Assembly (NCBI GenBank): GCA_019240395.1
Contig: JAFAYM010000135.1
Span: 1-42,864 of the forward strand
Direction of reading: 5' to 3'
Origin: Acidisphaera sp.
Lineage (GTDB): Bacteria; Pseudomonadota; Alphaproteobacteria; Acetobacterales; Acetobacteraceae
DNA: 42,864 bases
The position numbers and the translations under genes were made by a program. The notes under the pieces were generated by a model. The model saw nothing but the letters and a program-made list of their open reading frames with translations. It was not told the origin of the DNA and ran no database searches. Each line of letters starts with the position of its first letter. Position 1 is the stretch's first letter. Of this stretch, positions 33,896 to 41,451 are shown piece after piece.

Positions 33896-34219
33896 ATGGA
33901 GAAGAGTGTCGCCGCCCTGATCGGGGCCATGGGTGCGCTTGCGGTAGCCGCCCCGGCGCACGCTGCGACGGTACAGGCGTCGCTGGCGACTGCCATGCAG
34001 GTGAACAGCTATGCGGACCTGTTGAAGCCCATCCCGAACGCCACGGCGCTACGCCAGGCGCTTGCGGAATCGCGCGCTGCCGAACCGGCCGAGCCCGAAC
34101 TCCTCCCGGTGCAGTATTACTATCGCCATCATCACCACCACCATCGCTGGTACCGGCGCTACCACCACCACCATCATCACCATCATCACCGCCACGGCTT
34201 CGGCATCATCATCCGATAG
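33896..34219 (+). CDS. Secreted histidine-rich small protein under general-stress control
   Basis: Protein of 107 residues. A signal peptide (MEKSVAALIGAMGALAVAAPAHA) is cleaved after about residue 23. A short helical middle follows (YADLLKPIPNATALRQALAE), and the C-terminal third has runs of six and nine His separated by RWYRRY, then RHGFGIIIR: 16 His within 30 residues. The His codons are mixed CAC/CAT and the tract is flanked by Arg/Tyr, so it is native. It should bind Zn, Ni or Cu in the periplasm or outside the cell; that is inference. The start has AAGGAGA 5 bases upstream. A perfect EcfG promoter lies upstream, so it is probably made under general stress. No named family recognised. 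Confidence 0.8.
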   Translation: MEKSVAALIGAMGALAVAAPAHAATVQASLATAMQVNSYADLLKPIPNATALRQALAESRAAEPAEPELLPVQYYYRHHHHHHRWYRRYHHHHHHHHHRHGFGIIIR

Positions 34220-34231
34220 CAAGGGCGCCGG

Positions 34232-34936
34232 TTAGCGCTTCGAGGACTTCGCCGCGCCATAGATGCGCCGATACGTGCCGTCGAACACCGTGTCGGTCGA
34301 GGATGTCCATTGGGTGTCGGCCGATAGCGTGGAGCGGCTCGCGTAAATCCGCTCGGACTGGAGCTCACGCTCGGCCGCCTCCTCCTCGGACATTTCGGCG
34401 AGCTCGATCCGGGCGTCAGGCTCCACCACCGTCATCTGGATGAAGGGCTCGCCGGGCCGGAAGATATGCGTCGCTCCCGCCGGCGGCGTCTTGAAGACGA
34501 CGAAGTAGATCATCGGCCACCAGTGCCGAATGATCGCGGGCACGGCGATCGGCACCGTCCCGGTGGTGTCGGTGAAAAAGCGCGGGTGGGTCTCGACCTT
34601 GATTGCCAATCCCGGCTCGACCTTCAGGTCGATGAGGATCTGATAGGTGTAGTATTCGCGGCCGAAGCTGCGGAACGGCGGCGGCTCCGAGTCGGGTGCG
34701 GGCCCCCCCGTGAAGGCGGGCGCGCCGTCGCGCGTGGTGACCTGCAACGGCTCGTCATAGGGGTAGAACAGCTCGACGCCGGCCGTCGCCGCTTCGGAAA
34801 ACGGGATGCAATGCCAGGGATGCTCGTGCGAGCCGTCCGCCCGCTTCTCGTTCTCGCCCGCCCAACCCGGAACCGCCAGCCGAGTGCGCCGGGGGCAGAG
34901 CCCGGGATTGTAGAGCCGGTATTTCACCAGAGGCAT
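34232..34936 (-). CDS. Conserved hypothetical protein (possibly DUF6065-like)
   Basis: Cytoplasmic protein of 234 residues without signal or membrane segment. Visible landmarks are HEHPWHCIPFSEAATAGVELFYPYDEPL near 37-64, FGREYYTYQILIDLKVEPGL near 90 and IFRPGEPFIQMTVVE near 160. The PW-x-C-x-P / PG / F-x-x-GEPF layout loosely recalls DUF6065 proteins, but the match is not firm. The C-terminal 60 residues are charged and probably helical (AEMSEEEAAERELQSERIYA). The ATG at 34936 has GGGAG about 10 bases upstream. It is convergent with the histidine-rich gene, 12 bp between stops. Function unknown. Confidence 0.7.
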   Translation of the reverse strand: MPLVKYRLYNPGLCPRRTRLAVPGWAGENEKRADGSHEHPWHCIPFSEAATAGVELFYPYDEPLQVTTRDGAPAFTGGPAPDSEPPPFRSFGREYYTYQILIDLKVEPGLAIKVETHPRFFTDTTGTVPIAVPAIIRHWWPMIYFVVFKTPPAGATHIFRPGEPFIQMTVVEPDARIELAEMSEEEAAERELQSERIYASRSTLSADTQWTSSTDTVFDGTYRRIYGAAKSSKR

Positions 34937-35010
34937 CGATCGCTCCCACGGCTGTGCCCGCGCCTGTCGGTGAAAGGAAAGCCAGGACAACGGCAAGTTT
35001 CGGGCAACGG

Positions 35011-36270
35011 CTACGACCCCGGCCGGCGCAGTCCCCTGCCGCGGCCGATTACCGCCTCGCCGTAGCGTGCCCGTAGTGCGTCCAGAGCCGCCTGCGCCGC
35101 GGCGGCCCGCGGCGCGTCAGGGTCGGCCAGGTCTCCCCGATCGGCGAGCGTTGCCGACACCAGCGATGTGGCGCCGATGCCGATCAGGCGAAACGCCGTG
35201 CCGTCCGCCTCGCGCGCCAGCAGGCTGCGCGCCGCGCCGAACAGCCGGTCGGGCAGCACGCTCGGCGCCGGCAGGCGGGCGGCGCGGGTGCGGGTGGCGA
35301 AGCCCGCGGTCTTCAGCTTGAGCACCACGCCGCCGGCGGCCAGCGCCGACGCCTTCAGCCGGCGCGCCAGTTTTTCCGACAGCAGCCAGAGATGATGCTC
35401 GAGCTCGGCCGTGCCGGCGAGATCGGCGTCGAACGTGGTCTCGGCGCTGATCGACTTCGCCTCCCGCCCGGGGTTGACGATCCGCGCATCCGCGCCGCGC
35501 GCCCGCGCCACCAGCGCCGGCCCGTCCTCGCCAAGCCGGCGCCGCGCCGTCGTCTCGTCCAGCGCTTGCAGCTGGCCGATCCGGGTGATGCCGAGCGCTG
35601 ACAGCCGCCGCGCCTGCGCCGGCCCGACACCCGGGAGCAAGCCCACCGGCTCGGTCGCCAGCACCGACGCCGCCTCGCTGCCGAGCACGCCGAAGCCACG
35701 CGGCTTGTCGCGCCCGGCGGCGATCTTGGCGAGCATCGGATTGGTCGCCAGGCCGATCGTGACGGTCAGCCCGACCTGCCGCTCGACATCCCCGGCGAAT
35801 CTCGCCAGCACCGCCGCCGGCGGCGCCCGATGCAGCGCCTCCGTGCCGGAGAGATTCAGCACCGCCTCGTCGATGGAGAGCGGCTGCACCAAGGGCGTCA
35901 GGCGAGCCATCAGCGCGCGGATCTCACGCGCCACCGCGCTGTATTTCGTGAAATCCGGGCGGATCACGACGGCTTCGGGGCACGCCTTCAGCGCCTTGAA
36001 CATCGGCATGGCGCTGCGCACCCCATACAGCCGGGCGACATAGCAGGCCGCGGTCACCACCCCGCGCCGGCCGCCGCCGACCAGCACCGGCGCGCCCGCC
36101 AGCTCCGGCCGGTCGCGCTTCTCCACGCTGGCGTAGAAGGCGTCGCAATCGACATGCGCGATCTGCAGGGCAAACAGCTCGGCATGGCGCACGATCCGCG
36201 GCGAGCCGCACGCCGCACAGATCGCGGCGTCATCTGCCGGCCGACAGCAATCCCGGCACAGCGCGGCCAT
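35011..36270 (-). CDS. dinB: DNA polymerase IV (Y-family) with N-terminal Cys cluster
   Basis: Translesion DNA polymerase of 419 residues. The active-site carboxylates are present: Asp41 in HVDCDAFYASVE and Asp134-Glu135 in LSIDEAVLNL. The usual Tyr-Leu-Asp after SIDEA is Val-Leu-Asn here. The little-finger region follows from about 255 (KSISAETTFDADL). A 30-residue N-terminal extension has CxxCC (5, 8, 9) and CxxC (18, 21), a likely zinc knuckle found in an alphaproteobacterial DinB subgroup and absent from E. coli DinB. It starts 3 bp after the ROK kinase stop, so the two are translated together. Confidence 0.92.
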   Translation of the reverse strand: MAALCRDCCRPADDAAICAACGSPRIVRHAELFALQIAHVDCDAFYASVEKRDRPELAGAPVLVGGGRRGVVTAACYVARLYGVRSAMPMFKALKACPEAVVIRPDFTKYSAVAREIRALMARLTPLVQPLSIDEAVLNLSGTEALHRAPPAAVLARFAGDVERQVGLTVTIGLATNPMLAKIAAGRDKPRGFGVLGSEAASVLATEPVGLLPGVGPAQARRLSALGITRIGQLQALDETTARRRLGEDGPALVARARGADARIVNPGREAKSISAETTFDADLAGTAELEHHLWLLSEKLARRLKASALAAGGVVLKLKTAGFATRTRAARLPAPSVLPDRLFGAARSLLAREADGTAFRLIGIGATSLVSATLADRGDLADPDAPRAAAAQAALDALRARYGEAVIGRGRGLRRPGS

Positions 36271-36273
36271 CCG

Positions 36274-37170
36274 CTACCCCGGCCACAGCCAGGCGGCGCC
36301 GCGCACGCCCGAGGAATCGCCGTGCACGTTGCGAAGCACGGGTGTCGCGCAGACGTCGCTGAACACGTGCCTCGCCAGCAGCGGCGGCACCGCGCTGTAG
36401 AGATGGTCCAGGTTCGACAACCCGCCGCCAAGCACGATCACATCGGGATCGAGCAGATTGACCACCTGCGCCAGCGCCCGAGCCAGCCGCTCGGCGTGAC
36501 GCGCCAGGGCCGCGCCGGCCCGCGCCTCACCCGCCGCGGCGCGCGCCGCCACCGCGGCCGCATCACTGGCCTCCGGGCCGTCGCAATCCATCGCCAGGCC
36601 GGTGCCGGACAGCACCGTCTCGATGCAGCCGCATTGCCCGCACCAGCAGCGCCGGCCGGGCAGCTCCTCCGGCTTCGGCCAGGGCAGCGGGTTGTGGCCC
36701 CACTCCCCGGCGATGCGATTCCGCCCCGGCAGCACCCGCCCGTCCACGGCGATGCCGCCGCCGCAGCCGGTCCCGAGGATCACCCCGAACACCACCCGCG
36801 CCCCCGCCCCGGCCCCGTCCGTCGCCTCGCTCAGCGCGAAGCAGTTGGCGTCGTTGTCCACCCGTATCTCGCGCCCCAGCGCTGCCGCGAGATCGCGGTC
36901 GAACGGGCGGCCGTTCAGCTCGGTGGAATTGGCGTTCTTCACCAGCCCGGTCGCCGGGCTGATCGTGCCGGGAATGCCGACGCCGACGCTGCCGGTCTCC
37001 CCAAGCTCTTCCTCCGCCTGCCGCACCAGTTCGGCCAGCCCGGCGACGATCGCGGCATAGCCGCGCGGCGTGACGATGCGCCGGCGCAGAAGCTCCGCAC
37101 CGTCCGGACCGAGGGCGGTGATTTCCACCTTCGTCCCGCCCAGATCGACGCCGATGCGCGGCCGCGCCAT
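36274..37170 (-). CDS. ROK-family sugar kinase (fructokinase/N-acetylhexosamine kinase type)
   Basis: Cytoplasmic kinase of 298 residues. The N-terminal phosphate motif [11 protein letters not shown] is at 7-17. The catalytic Asp lies in VDNDANCF near 107. The ROK zinc site is complete: His159 in [10 protein letters not shown] and Cys175, 177, 180 and 182 in CWCGQCGC, followed by [10 protein letters not shown]. The [10 protein letters not shown] and CWCGxxGCIE spellings are those of Mak/NagK-like enzymes, so the likely substrate is fructose or an N-acetylhexosamine. It is a kinase, not a repressor, as there is no helix-turn-helix. It is first in an operon with dinB, an unexpected pairing. Confidence 0.9.
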   Translation of the reverse strand: MARPRIGVDLGGTKVEITALGPDGAELLRRRIVTPRGYAAIVAGLAELVRQAEEELGETGSVGVGIPGTISPATGLVKNANSTELNGRPFDRDLAAALGREIRVDNDANCFALSEATDGAGAGARVVFGVILGTGCGGGIAVDGRVLPGRNRIAGEWGHNPLPWPKPEELPGRRCWCGQCGCIETVLSGTGLAMDCDGPEASDAAAVAARAAAGEARAGAALARHAERLARALAQVVNLLDPDVIVLGGGLSNLDHLYSAVPPLLARHVFSDVCATPVLRNVHGDSSGVRGAAWLWPG

Positions 37171-37232
37171 CCACCCGGTGTACCGTCCTCCACCGGCTTG
37201 CTCAAGCCGCCCGCGCGGCGGCAGGATGCGGC

Positions 37233-37508
37233 ATGGGAGAAACCCTGCTCGACGTGAAGGGGCTGAGCTGCCCGCTCCCCGTGCTGCGCGCCAATCGCAG
37301 CCTGCGGGGCATGGCGCCGGGCGAGCGGCTCCGCGTGCTGGCCACCGACCGCGCGGCGATTGCCGACTTCCAGGCCTTCTGCCGCGAGACCGGCCACGCC
37401 CTGCTCGCCTGGAGCGAGGAGGCCGGCGTCCTCAGCTTCGTCATCCGCCGCCGGCCCGAACCGGGCGCCCAAGAGGGACCCGAGCCCGACTCGGGACCCG
37501 ACGCTTGA
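37233..37508 (+). CDS. TusA-family sulfurtransferase
   Basis: Small sulfur-carrier protein of 91 residues. The family motif [12 protein letters not shown] begins at Cys13, the persulfide-carrying residue, preceded by LLDVKGLS. A beta-alpha-beta-alpha-beta-beta fold fits the rest, ending SFVIRRRP. The last ~15 residues are an acidic, Gly/Pro-rich tail not needed for the fold. TusA proteins pass sulfur for tRNA thiolation or molybdenum-cofactor synthesis; which one applies here is not shown. The stop overlaps the TTG start of the next gene. Confidence 0.9.
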   Translation: MGETLLDVKGLSCPLPVLRANRSLRGMAPGERLRVLATDRAAIADFQAFCRETGHALLAWSEEAGVLSFVIRRRPEPGAQEGPEPDSGPDA

Positions 37509-38437
37509 CCGTCACGCTGATCACCCACCCCGCCTGCCTCGAACATGATCCCGGTCCCTACCACCCGGAGTGCCCGGACCGGCTGCGCGCCGTGCTGCGC
37601 GCCCTGGAGGCGCCGGAGTTTTCCGCCCTGCTGCGCGAGCCGGCCCCGGAGGCGACAGCCGAACAGCTCGCTCGCGCCCACCCCGCCCGCTACGTCGAGG
37701 GCATACTCGACATCCGCCCCGAACCGGGCGACCGGCTGGCGCTGGACGCCGACACCGTGGTGAGCGCCGGCAGCATTGCCGCCGCCCTGCACGCCGCCGG
37801 CGGCGCCGTCGCCGCGGTCGACGCGGTGCAGGAAGGCCGCGCCGGGGCCGCCTTCGCCGCCGTGCGGCCGCCCGGCCATCACGCCGAGCCGGCCCGCCCC
37901 ATGGGCTTCTGCCTGTTCAACAACGTCGCCGTCGCCGCCCACCATGCCCGCGCTCGCTGGGGGCTCCGGCGCATAGCCGTGGTCGACTTCGACGTGCACC
38001 ACGGCAACGGCACGCAGGCGATGTTCGAGGCCGATCCCGACCTCTTCTACGGCTCCAGCCACCAGTCCCCCTGCTATCCCGGCACCGGCCACGCCGGCGA
38101 GCGCGGGATCGCCGGCAACATCGTGAACGCACCGCTGCGCCCCGGCACCGATGGTGCCGGCTTCCGCCTGGCCTGGGAGGAACGCATCCTCCCCGCGCTC
38201 GACCGCTTCGCCCCGGAGCTGCTCCTGGTTTCGGCGGGCTTCGACGCCCACCAGGCCGATCCGCTGGCCCAGCTCCTCGTCCAGACCGAGGATTTCGCCT
38301 GGCTGACCACGCGCCTGACGGCTCTGGCGGACGCGCATTGCGGCGGCCGGCTGGTTTCCGTCCTGGAAGGCGGCTACGACCTCGACGCCCTGGCCGCCGC
38401 GTCCGCCGCCCACGTCCGGGCGCTGATGCGCGCCTGA
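37505..38437 (+). CDS. Histone-deacetylase-family (acetylpolyamine/acetoin-utilisation type) amidohydrolase
   Basis: Zinc-dependent deacetylase-fold enzyme of 310 residues. Key motifs are [15 protein letters not shown] near 20, the His pair in [20 protein letters not shown] near 118, the zinc ligands in [13 protein letters not shown] near 160, [15 protein letters not shown] near 240 and the catalytic-area SVLEGGYDL near 285. Substrates of bacterial members include acetylated polyamines; the substrate here is unknown. No ATG fits: the TTG at 37505 is taken because it overlaps the tusA stop (TTGA) and starts VTLITHP, where these proteins begin. In many alphaproteobacteria this gene precedes xseB, as it does here. 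Confidence 0.9.
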   Translation: MTVTLITHPACLEHDPGPYHPECPDRLRAVLRALEAPEFSALLREPAPEATAEQLARAHPARYVEGILDIRPEPGDRLALDADTVVSAGSIAAALHAAGGAVAAVDAVQEGRAGAAFAAVRPPGHHAEPARPMGFCLFNNVAVAAHHARARWGLRRIAVVDFDVHHGNGTQAMFEADPDLFYGSSHQSPCYPGTGHAGERGIAGNIVNAPLRPGTDGAGFRLAWEERILPALDRFAPELLLVSAGFDAHQADPLAQLLVQTEDFAWLTTRLTALADAHCGGRLVSVLEGGYDLDALAAASAAHVRALMRA

Positions 38438-38442
38438 TCCTA

Positions 38443-38569
38443 GTGTGCCGGTTCAGAAGTTCGTCGAACTCCGCGACGGGCTTCTGGACAATCGGCACGC
38501 TGAAAACAAAGGCTCTGGTGGCACGGATCTGAAGCTCGTCAGGCATGACGAACTTCAGATTCGGGACAC
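38443..38569. mobile_element. MITE-like element with ~23-bp terminal inverted repeats upstream of xseB
   Basis: The 5' end (GTGTGCCGGTTCAGAAGTTC...) and the reverse complement of the 3' end (GTGTCCCGAATCTGAAGTTC...) match at about 18 of 23 positions. Two more degenerate copies of the same unit lie inside, one inverted (about 38476-38501) and one direct (about 38519-38541), so the whole folds as two nested hairpins. No coding capacity. It ends 22 bp before the xseB ATG and may carry or disturb its promoter. Confidence 0.5.
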
Positions 38570-38591
38570 CAGCCCGCAAAGGAGGCCTGCA

Positions 38592-38843
38592 ATGTCCGAC
38601 AGCAAGACCGAACCGGCCTTTGCCGATGTCGCGGGCATGTCCTTCGAGGACGCGCTGGCCGAGCTGGAGCGGATCGTCCGCAATCTCGAGGGCGGCCAGC
38701 AGAAGCTCGAGGACGCCATCACCTGCTACGAACGCGGCGCCGCACTGCGACGGCACTGCGAAGCCAAGCTGCAGGAAGTCGAGGGCCGGGTCGCCGCCAT
38801 CGTCGAGGCCGGCGGCACACTGTCGCTCCGCACGCTCGACTGA
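38592..38843 (+). CDS. xseB: Exodeoxyribonuclease VII small subunit
   Basis: Small subunit of exonuclease VII, 83 residues, the family's usual length. The two-helix XseB pattern is clear: MSFEDALAELERIVRNLEGGQQKLEDAITCYERGAAL at about 16-52, then RRHCEAKLQEVEGRV. It binds XseA, whose gene is not in the window, to degrade single-stranded DNA in both directions. The ATG at 38592 follows GGAG at 38581. tlyA starts 2 bp after its stop. The ~22 bp directly upstream border a MITE-like element. Confidence 0.93.
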   Translation: MSDSKTEPAFADVAGMSFEDALAELERIVRNLEGGQQKLEDAITCYERGAALRRHCEAKLQEVEGRVAAIVEAGGTLSLRTLD

Positions 38844-38845
38844 TC

Positions 38846-39661
38846 ATGGCCCGCCCGCGACGCCGGGCCGACCAGCTCCTGCTCGACCGTGGCCTCGTGG
38901 AAAGCCGCGCCCGAGCCCAGGCCCTCATCCTGTCGGGCAAGGTGTTCGCCGGCGAGCGGCGCATCGACAAAGCCGGCGAGGCGCTGTCCCCCGATGCGGC
39001 CATCGAGGTGCGCGGCCGTGACCATCCCTGGGTATCGCGCGGCGGCCTGAAGCTCGACCACGCCTTGCGCCATTTCGAGGTGTCGCCGCAGGACCGCGTC
39101 TGTCTGGACATCGGGGCGTCCACCGGCGGCTTCACCGATGTCCTGCTGGCCCACGGCGCCTCGCGCGTGCACGCCGTCGACGTCGGGCACGGCCAGCTCG
39201 CCTGGAAGCTGCGCAGCGATCCCCGCGTGGTGCTGCACGAACGGACCAACGCCCGCTATCTCAGCGCCGCGGCGATCGGCGAGAGCATCGGCGCACTGGT
39301 CTGCGACGCCAGCTTCATCGGGCTGGCCACGCTCCTGCCGGCGCCGCTGTCGCTGTGCGGCCCGAACGCCTGGGCCGTGGCGCTGATCAAGCCGCAATTC
39401 GAGGCCGGCCCGGCGGCCGTCGGCTCGCGCGGCGTGGTGCGCGACGAAAGCGTGCACCGGGCCGTGTGCGCGCGGATCGGCGAGTGGTGGGCGGCGCAAC
39501 CCGGCTGGCGAGTGCTCGGGATCACCGAGAGCCCGGTGACCGGGCCGGAGGGGAACCGGGAATTCCTGATCGCGGCCAGGAAGGAAGGCCAGGGGCTCCG
39601 CCCCCAAACGCTGAAGCATGGGACCCCGCTGGGGCCGCGGGCCGCAGACCCCACTACATAG
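38846..39661 (+). CDS. tlyA: TlyA-family rRNA (cytidine-2'-O)-methyltransferase with a repeat-derived C-terminal tail
   Basis: Protein of 271 residues. An S4 RNA-binding domain (about 5-60: RADQLLLDRGLVESRARAQALILSGKV) is joined to an FtsJ/RrmJ-type methyltransferase. The SAM motif is CLDIGASTGGFTDVLLAHGA near 90, with catalytic Lys/Asp/Glu-type residues in WVSRGGLKLDHAL, LVCDASFIGL and LIKPQFEAG. TlyA methylates 16S and 23S rRNA in species where it has been studied. The family normally ends near GPEGNREFLI; here ~24 further residues (GQGLRPQTLKHGTPLGPR...) are encoded by a hairpin repeat. It lies 2 bp from xseB. dxs and ispA, often found between these genes, are absent. Confidence 0.92.
   Translation: MARPRRRADQLLLDRGLVESRARAQALILSGKVFAGERRIDKAGEALSPDAAIEVRGRDHPWVSRGGLKLDHALRHFEVSPQDRVCLDIGASTGGFTDVLLAHGASRVHAVDVGHGQLAWKLRSDPRVVLHERTNARYLSAAAIGESIGALVCDASFIGLATLLPAPLSLCGPNAWAVALIKPQFEAGPAAVGSRGVVRDESVHRAVCARIGEWWAAQPGWRVLGITESPVTGPEGNREFLIAARKEGQGLRPQTLKHGTPLGPRAADPTT
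39586..39653 (+). repeat. Double-hairpin repeat, copy 3 (diverged), inside the 3' end of tlyA
   Basis: Begins AAGGCCAGGGGCTCCGCCCC, with hairpin GGGGC-TCC-GCCCC at 39592-39604, then a second small hairpin CCCC-GCT-GGGG at 39624-39634 and a GC-rich end (GACCCC). It shares the AAGGCCAGG start and the two-stem plan with copies 1 and 2. It provides the last codons and stop of tlyA and borders the stop of the facing gene. Confidence 0.5.
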
Positions 39662-40844
39662 ACGAGGCTACGGCGGCGGCTAGCGCGGGGGCTTTGGCGT
39701 GGGGGTGGGCGGGATTGCGGAAGCGCAGCTCGCCGCCGGGGGCGCCGTCCGGCTCGCCGACGCCGAACAGCTCGAGCCGTGAGGCGCAGGTCACCGCCAC
39801 CACCACCCTGCGCGCCTCGGGATGGGTGAGGAACTGGCGCGCCTCGCCCTCCAGCTCCAGCCGCTCGCGCAGGCCACGCCACTCCACCCGGTCGGTGTCC
39901 TCGATGAACATCGCCAGGATGCCGGGCCGCTTGCCGGTGAGCCGAGCCGGCACCATCGCGTTCATCCGGCGCCGCACCGCCGCCGCGACCGCATTCTCCC
40001 GCCCGGCGCGCGCCGCCATCACGAACACCCCGCGCCCCGCGGCGGTGACCGACAGATGCGCCTCCGGCCCGAACTGATCGCGCAGCGACGACAGCAGCCC
40101 AAGCTCATCGGCCTGTGCCGCCGCCACCAGCAGCGGGTCCAGCCGCAGCACCGCTGCCTCGTCATGCTCGGCGCGGCGCTCGCCCGAGAGCATCAGGCAG
40201 ATGCGCTCGTGCAGGCCGGCCAGCGACGCATCGCGCAGCCCCTGCGGCAGCGTCATCTTCAGCAGATAGCGCCCGGGATGCGCCGCCAGCCAAGTCTGCA
40301 GATCCGGGTCGATCCGGTCGGCCAGGCGCAGCCACGCCACCCGATGCAGGTCCCGGCCCTCCTCGGCCGACACCGTCTCGCAGGCAACCTCCGCATGCTG
40401 CCCGTCGCGGGTCAGCAGAAGATCGAAGGGCGCGTCTTCCTGCAGGCCGGCGAACGCGACCTCGAACCCCCGCGAGCGCTGCAGCGCCGCTGTCCGCATC
40501 AGATGAAACACCGGCACCAGCGAGTTCTCGCCGACCATGGCACGGCCCAGCGCCTCGCGCAGGCGCCGCCGCCCGGGCCGGCCCAGTCGGCCGAATTCGC
40601 GGACCGTGGCTGCGGCGAGCATCGCGACCCGTCGCTCGAACAGGTTCGGCGCGCGGCCCGGCTGTCCCCGCAAGCGCTCGATGGCCAGCTCGAGCGCATG
40701 ACGCTGCTGCGCCGCACGGAGACTGCGCGGCCCGACGGCGCCGCGCGCCTCGATCGCCGCGATGCGGGCAGACCAGATCGGCCGCCCGACCGCCTCGACA
40801 AACGCCTCGAGCACGGCCGCGGAAGGCATGTCGCGAGGCGCCAT
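39654..40844 (-). CDS. Conserved hypothetical protein, Arg/Leu/Ala-rich
   Basis: Cytoplasmic protein of 396 residues that I do not recognise. The first ~130 residues are helical and very basic (RPGRRRLREALGRAMVG). The middle has a beta-rich stretch, FEVAFAGLQEDAPFDLLLT, followed by DGQHAEVACETVSAEEGRDL; the D-x(n)-E-x-A-C-E spacing recalls the core of a PD-(D/E)xK nuclease but lacks the Lys, so this is only a suggestion. The last part has RRVVVAVTCASRLELFGVG. The ATG at 40844 is chosen because GGAG lies ~11 bases upstream; ATG at 40877 and GTG at 40889 are alternatives. It is divergent from the next gene and overlaps tlyA by 8 bp at the 3' ends. Confidence 0.7.
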   Translation of the reverse strand: MAPRDMPSAAVLEAFVEAVGRPIWSARIAAIEARGAVGPRSLRAAQQRHALELAIERLRGQPGRAPNLFERRVAMLAAATVREFGRLGRPGRRRLREALGRAMVGENSLVPVFHLMRTAALQRSRGFEVAFAGLQEDAPFDLLLTRDGQHAEVACETVSAEEGRDLHRVAWLRLADRIDPDLQTWLAAHPGRYLLKMTLPQGLRDASLAGLHERICLMLSGERRAEHDEAAVLRLDPLLVAAAQADELGLLSSLRDQFGPEAHLSVTAAGRGVFVMAARAGRENAVAAAVRRRMNAMVPARLTGKRPGILAMFIEDTDRVEWRGLRERLELEGEARQFLTHPEARRVVVAVTCASRLELFGVGEPDGAPGGELRFRNPAHPHAKAPALAAAVASSM

Positions 40845-40886
40845 GACGATCTCCGGAGGACCGCTAATGTGTGCCATAGTACGCTT

Positions 40887-40918
40887 CACGCCGACTCAAT
40901 CCGGCGTGAGCGCTCACG
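40887..40918. promoter_or_regulatory. Overlapping inverted repeats in a divergent promoter region
   Basis: CACGCCG-N8-CGGCGTG (40887-40908) overlaps a perfect 14-bp palindrome CGTGAGCGCTCACG (40905-40918). Both sit between the divergent starts at 40844 and 40963, where an operator for a dimeric regulator would be expected. No regulator gene lies beside them. Confidence 0.45.
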
Positions 40919-40962
40919 GCGGCTGGGGTGAGCCCGCTCGTCACAGCAGAGGGGGGGTGCCC

Positions 40963-41451
40963 ATGAACAGCGGACCGATCCTGCGGCCGGGTTCCACCGG
41001 CAACGACGTCAAGCGCTTGCAGCGCATCTTCGTGATGATGAAGCAACTCGGCGGTGCCGACGACATCGACGGTGTATTCGGGCCGAACACCGAATCGGCG
41101 GTGAAAAGCTTCCAGCAGGCCGACGGCCTGACCGTGGACGGCGTGGTCGGGCCGCAGACCTGGGCGGCGCTGCCAGCCGATCCCGACACCCCCGAGATCG
41201 GCCCCGGCGCGACCGGCGCGGTCGTCTCCGCGTTGCAGAACGGGCTGACGCGGATTTTCGGCCAGGGCACGGCGGAGGCCCCGGGACCGATCGACGGCGA
41301 TTTCGGCGCGAAGACGGAAGCCTCGGTGCGGGCCTACCAGGCGCAGCGCGGCGTCGCGGTGGACGGCGTCGTCGGCGATCAGACCTGGTGGGCCCCGGCG
41401 GGCGCCGCCGGAGCGACGCTCGCCTCGCTATCGGGACTGACGACGGTCTAG
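40963..41451 (+). CDS. Protein with two peptidoglycan-binding-1 repeats
   Basis: Protein of 162 residues made almost wholly of two PG_binding_1 repeats. Repeat one, residues about 4-70: [18 protein letters not shown], then [21 protein letters not shown], then [13 protein letters not shown]. Repeat two, about 75-150: [17 protein letters not shown], then [20 protein letters not shown], then [11 protein letters not shown]. There is no catalytic domain and no signal peptide from the chosen ATG (40963, GGGGGGG upstream); the frame is open further up, but the extra residues look non-coding. How it would reach the cell wall is unclear. Its stop overlaps the aroC stop by 3 bases within a CTAG. Confidence 0.8.
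   Translation: MNSGPILRPGSTGNDVKRLQRIFVMMKQLGGADDIDGVFGPNTESAVKSFQQADGLTVDGVVGPQTWAALPADPDTPEIGPGATGAVVSALQNGLTRIFGQGTAEAPGPIDGDFGAKTEASVRAYQAQRGVAVDGVVGDQTWWAPAGAAGATLASLSGLTTV

Noticed and set aside
34120-34200. Poly-His runs as a vector-derived affinity tag
   Set aside because: Two runs of six and nine with mixed codons, interrupted by Arg/Trp/Tyr and followed by more native sequence, behind a native signal peptide and EcfG promoter.
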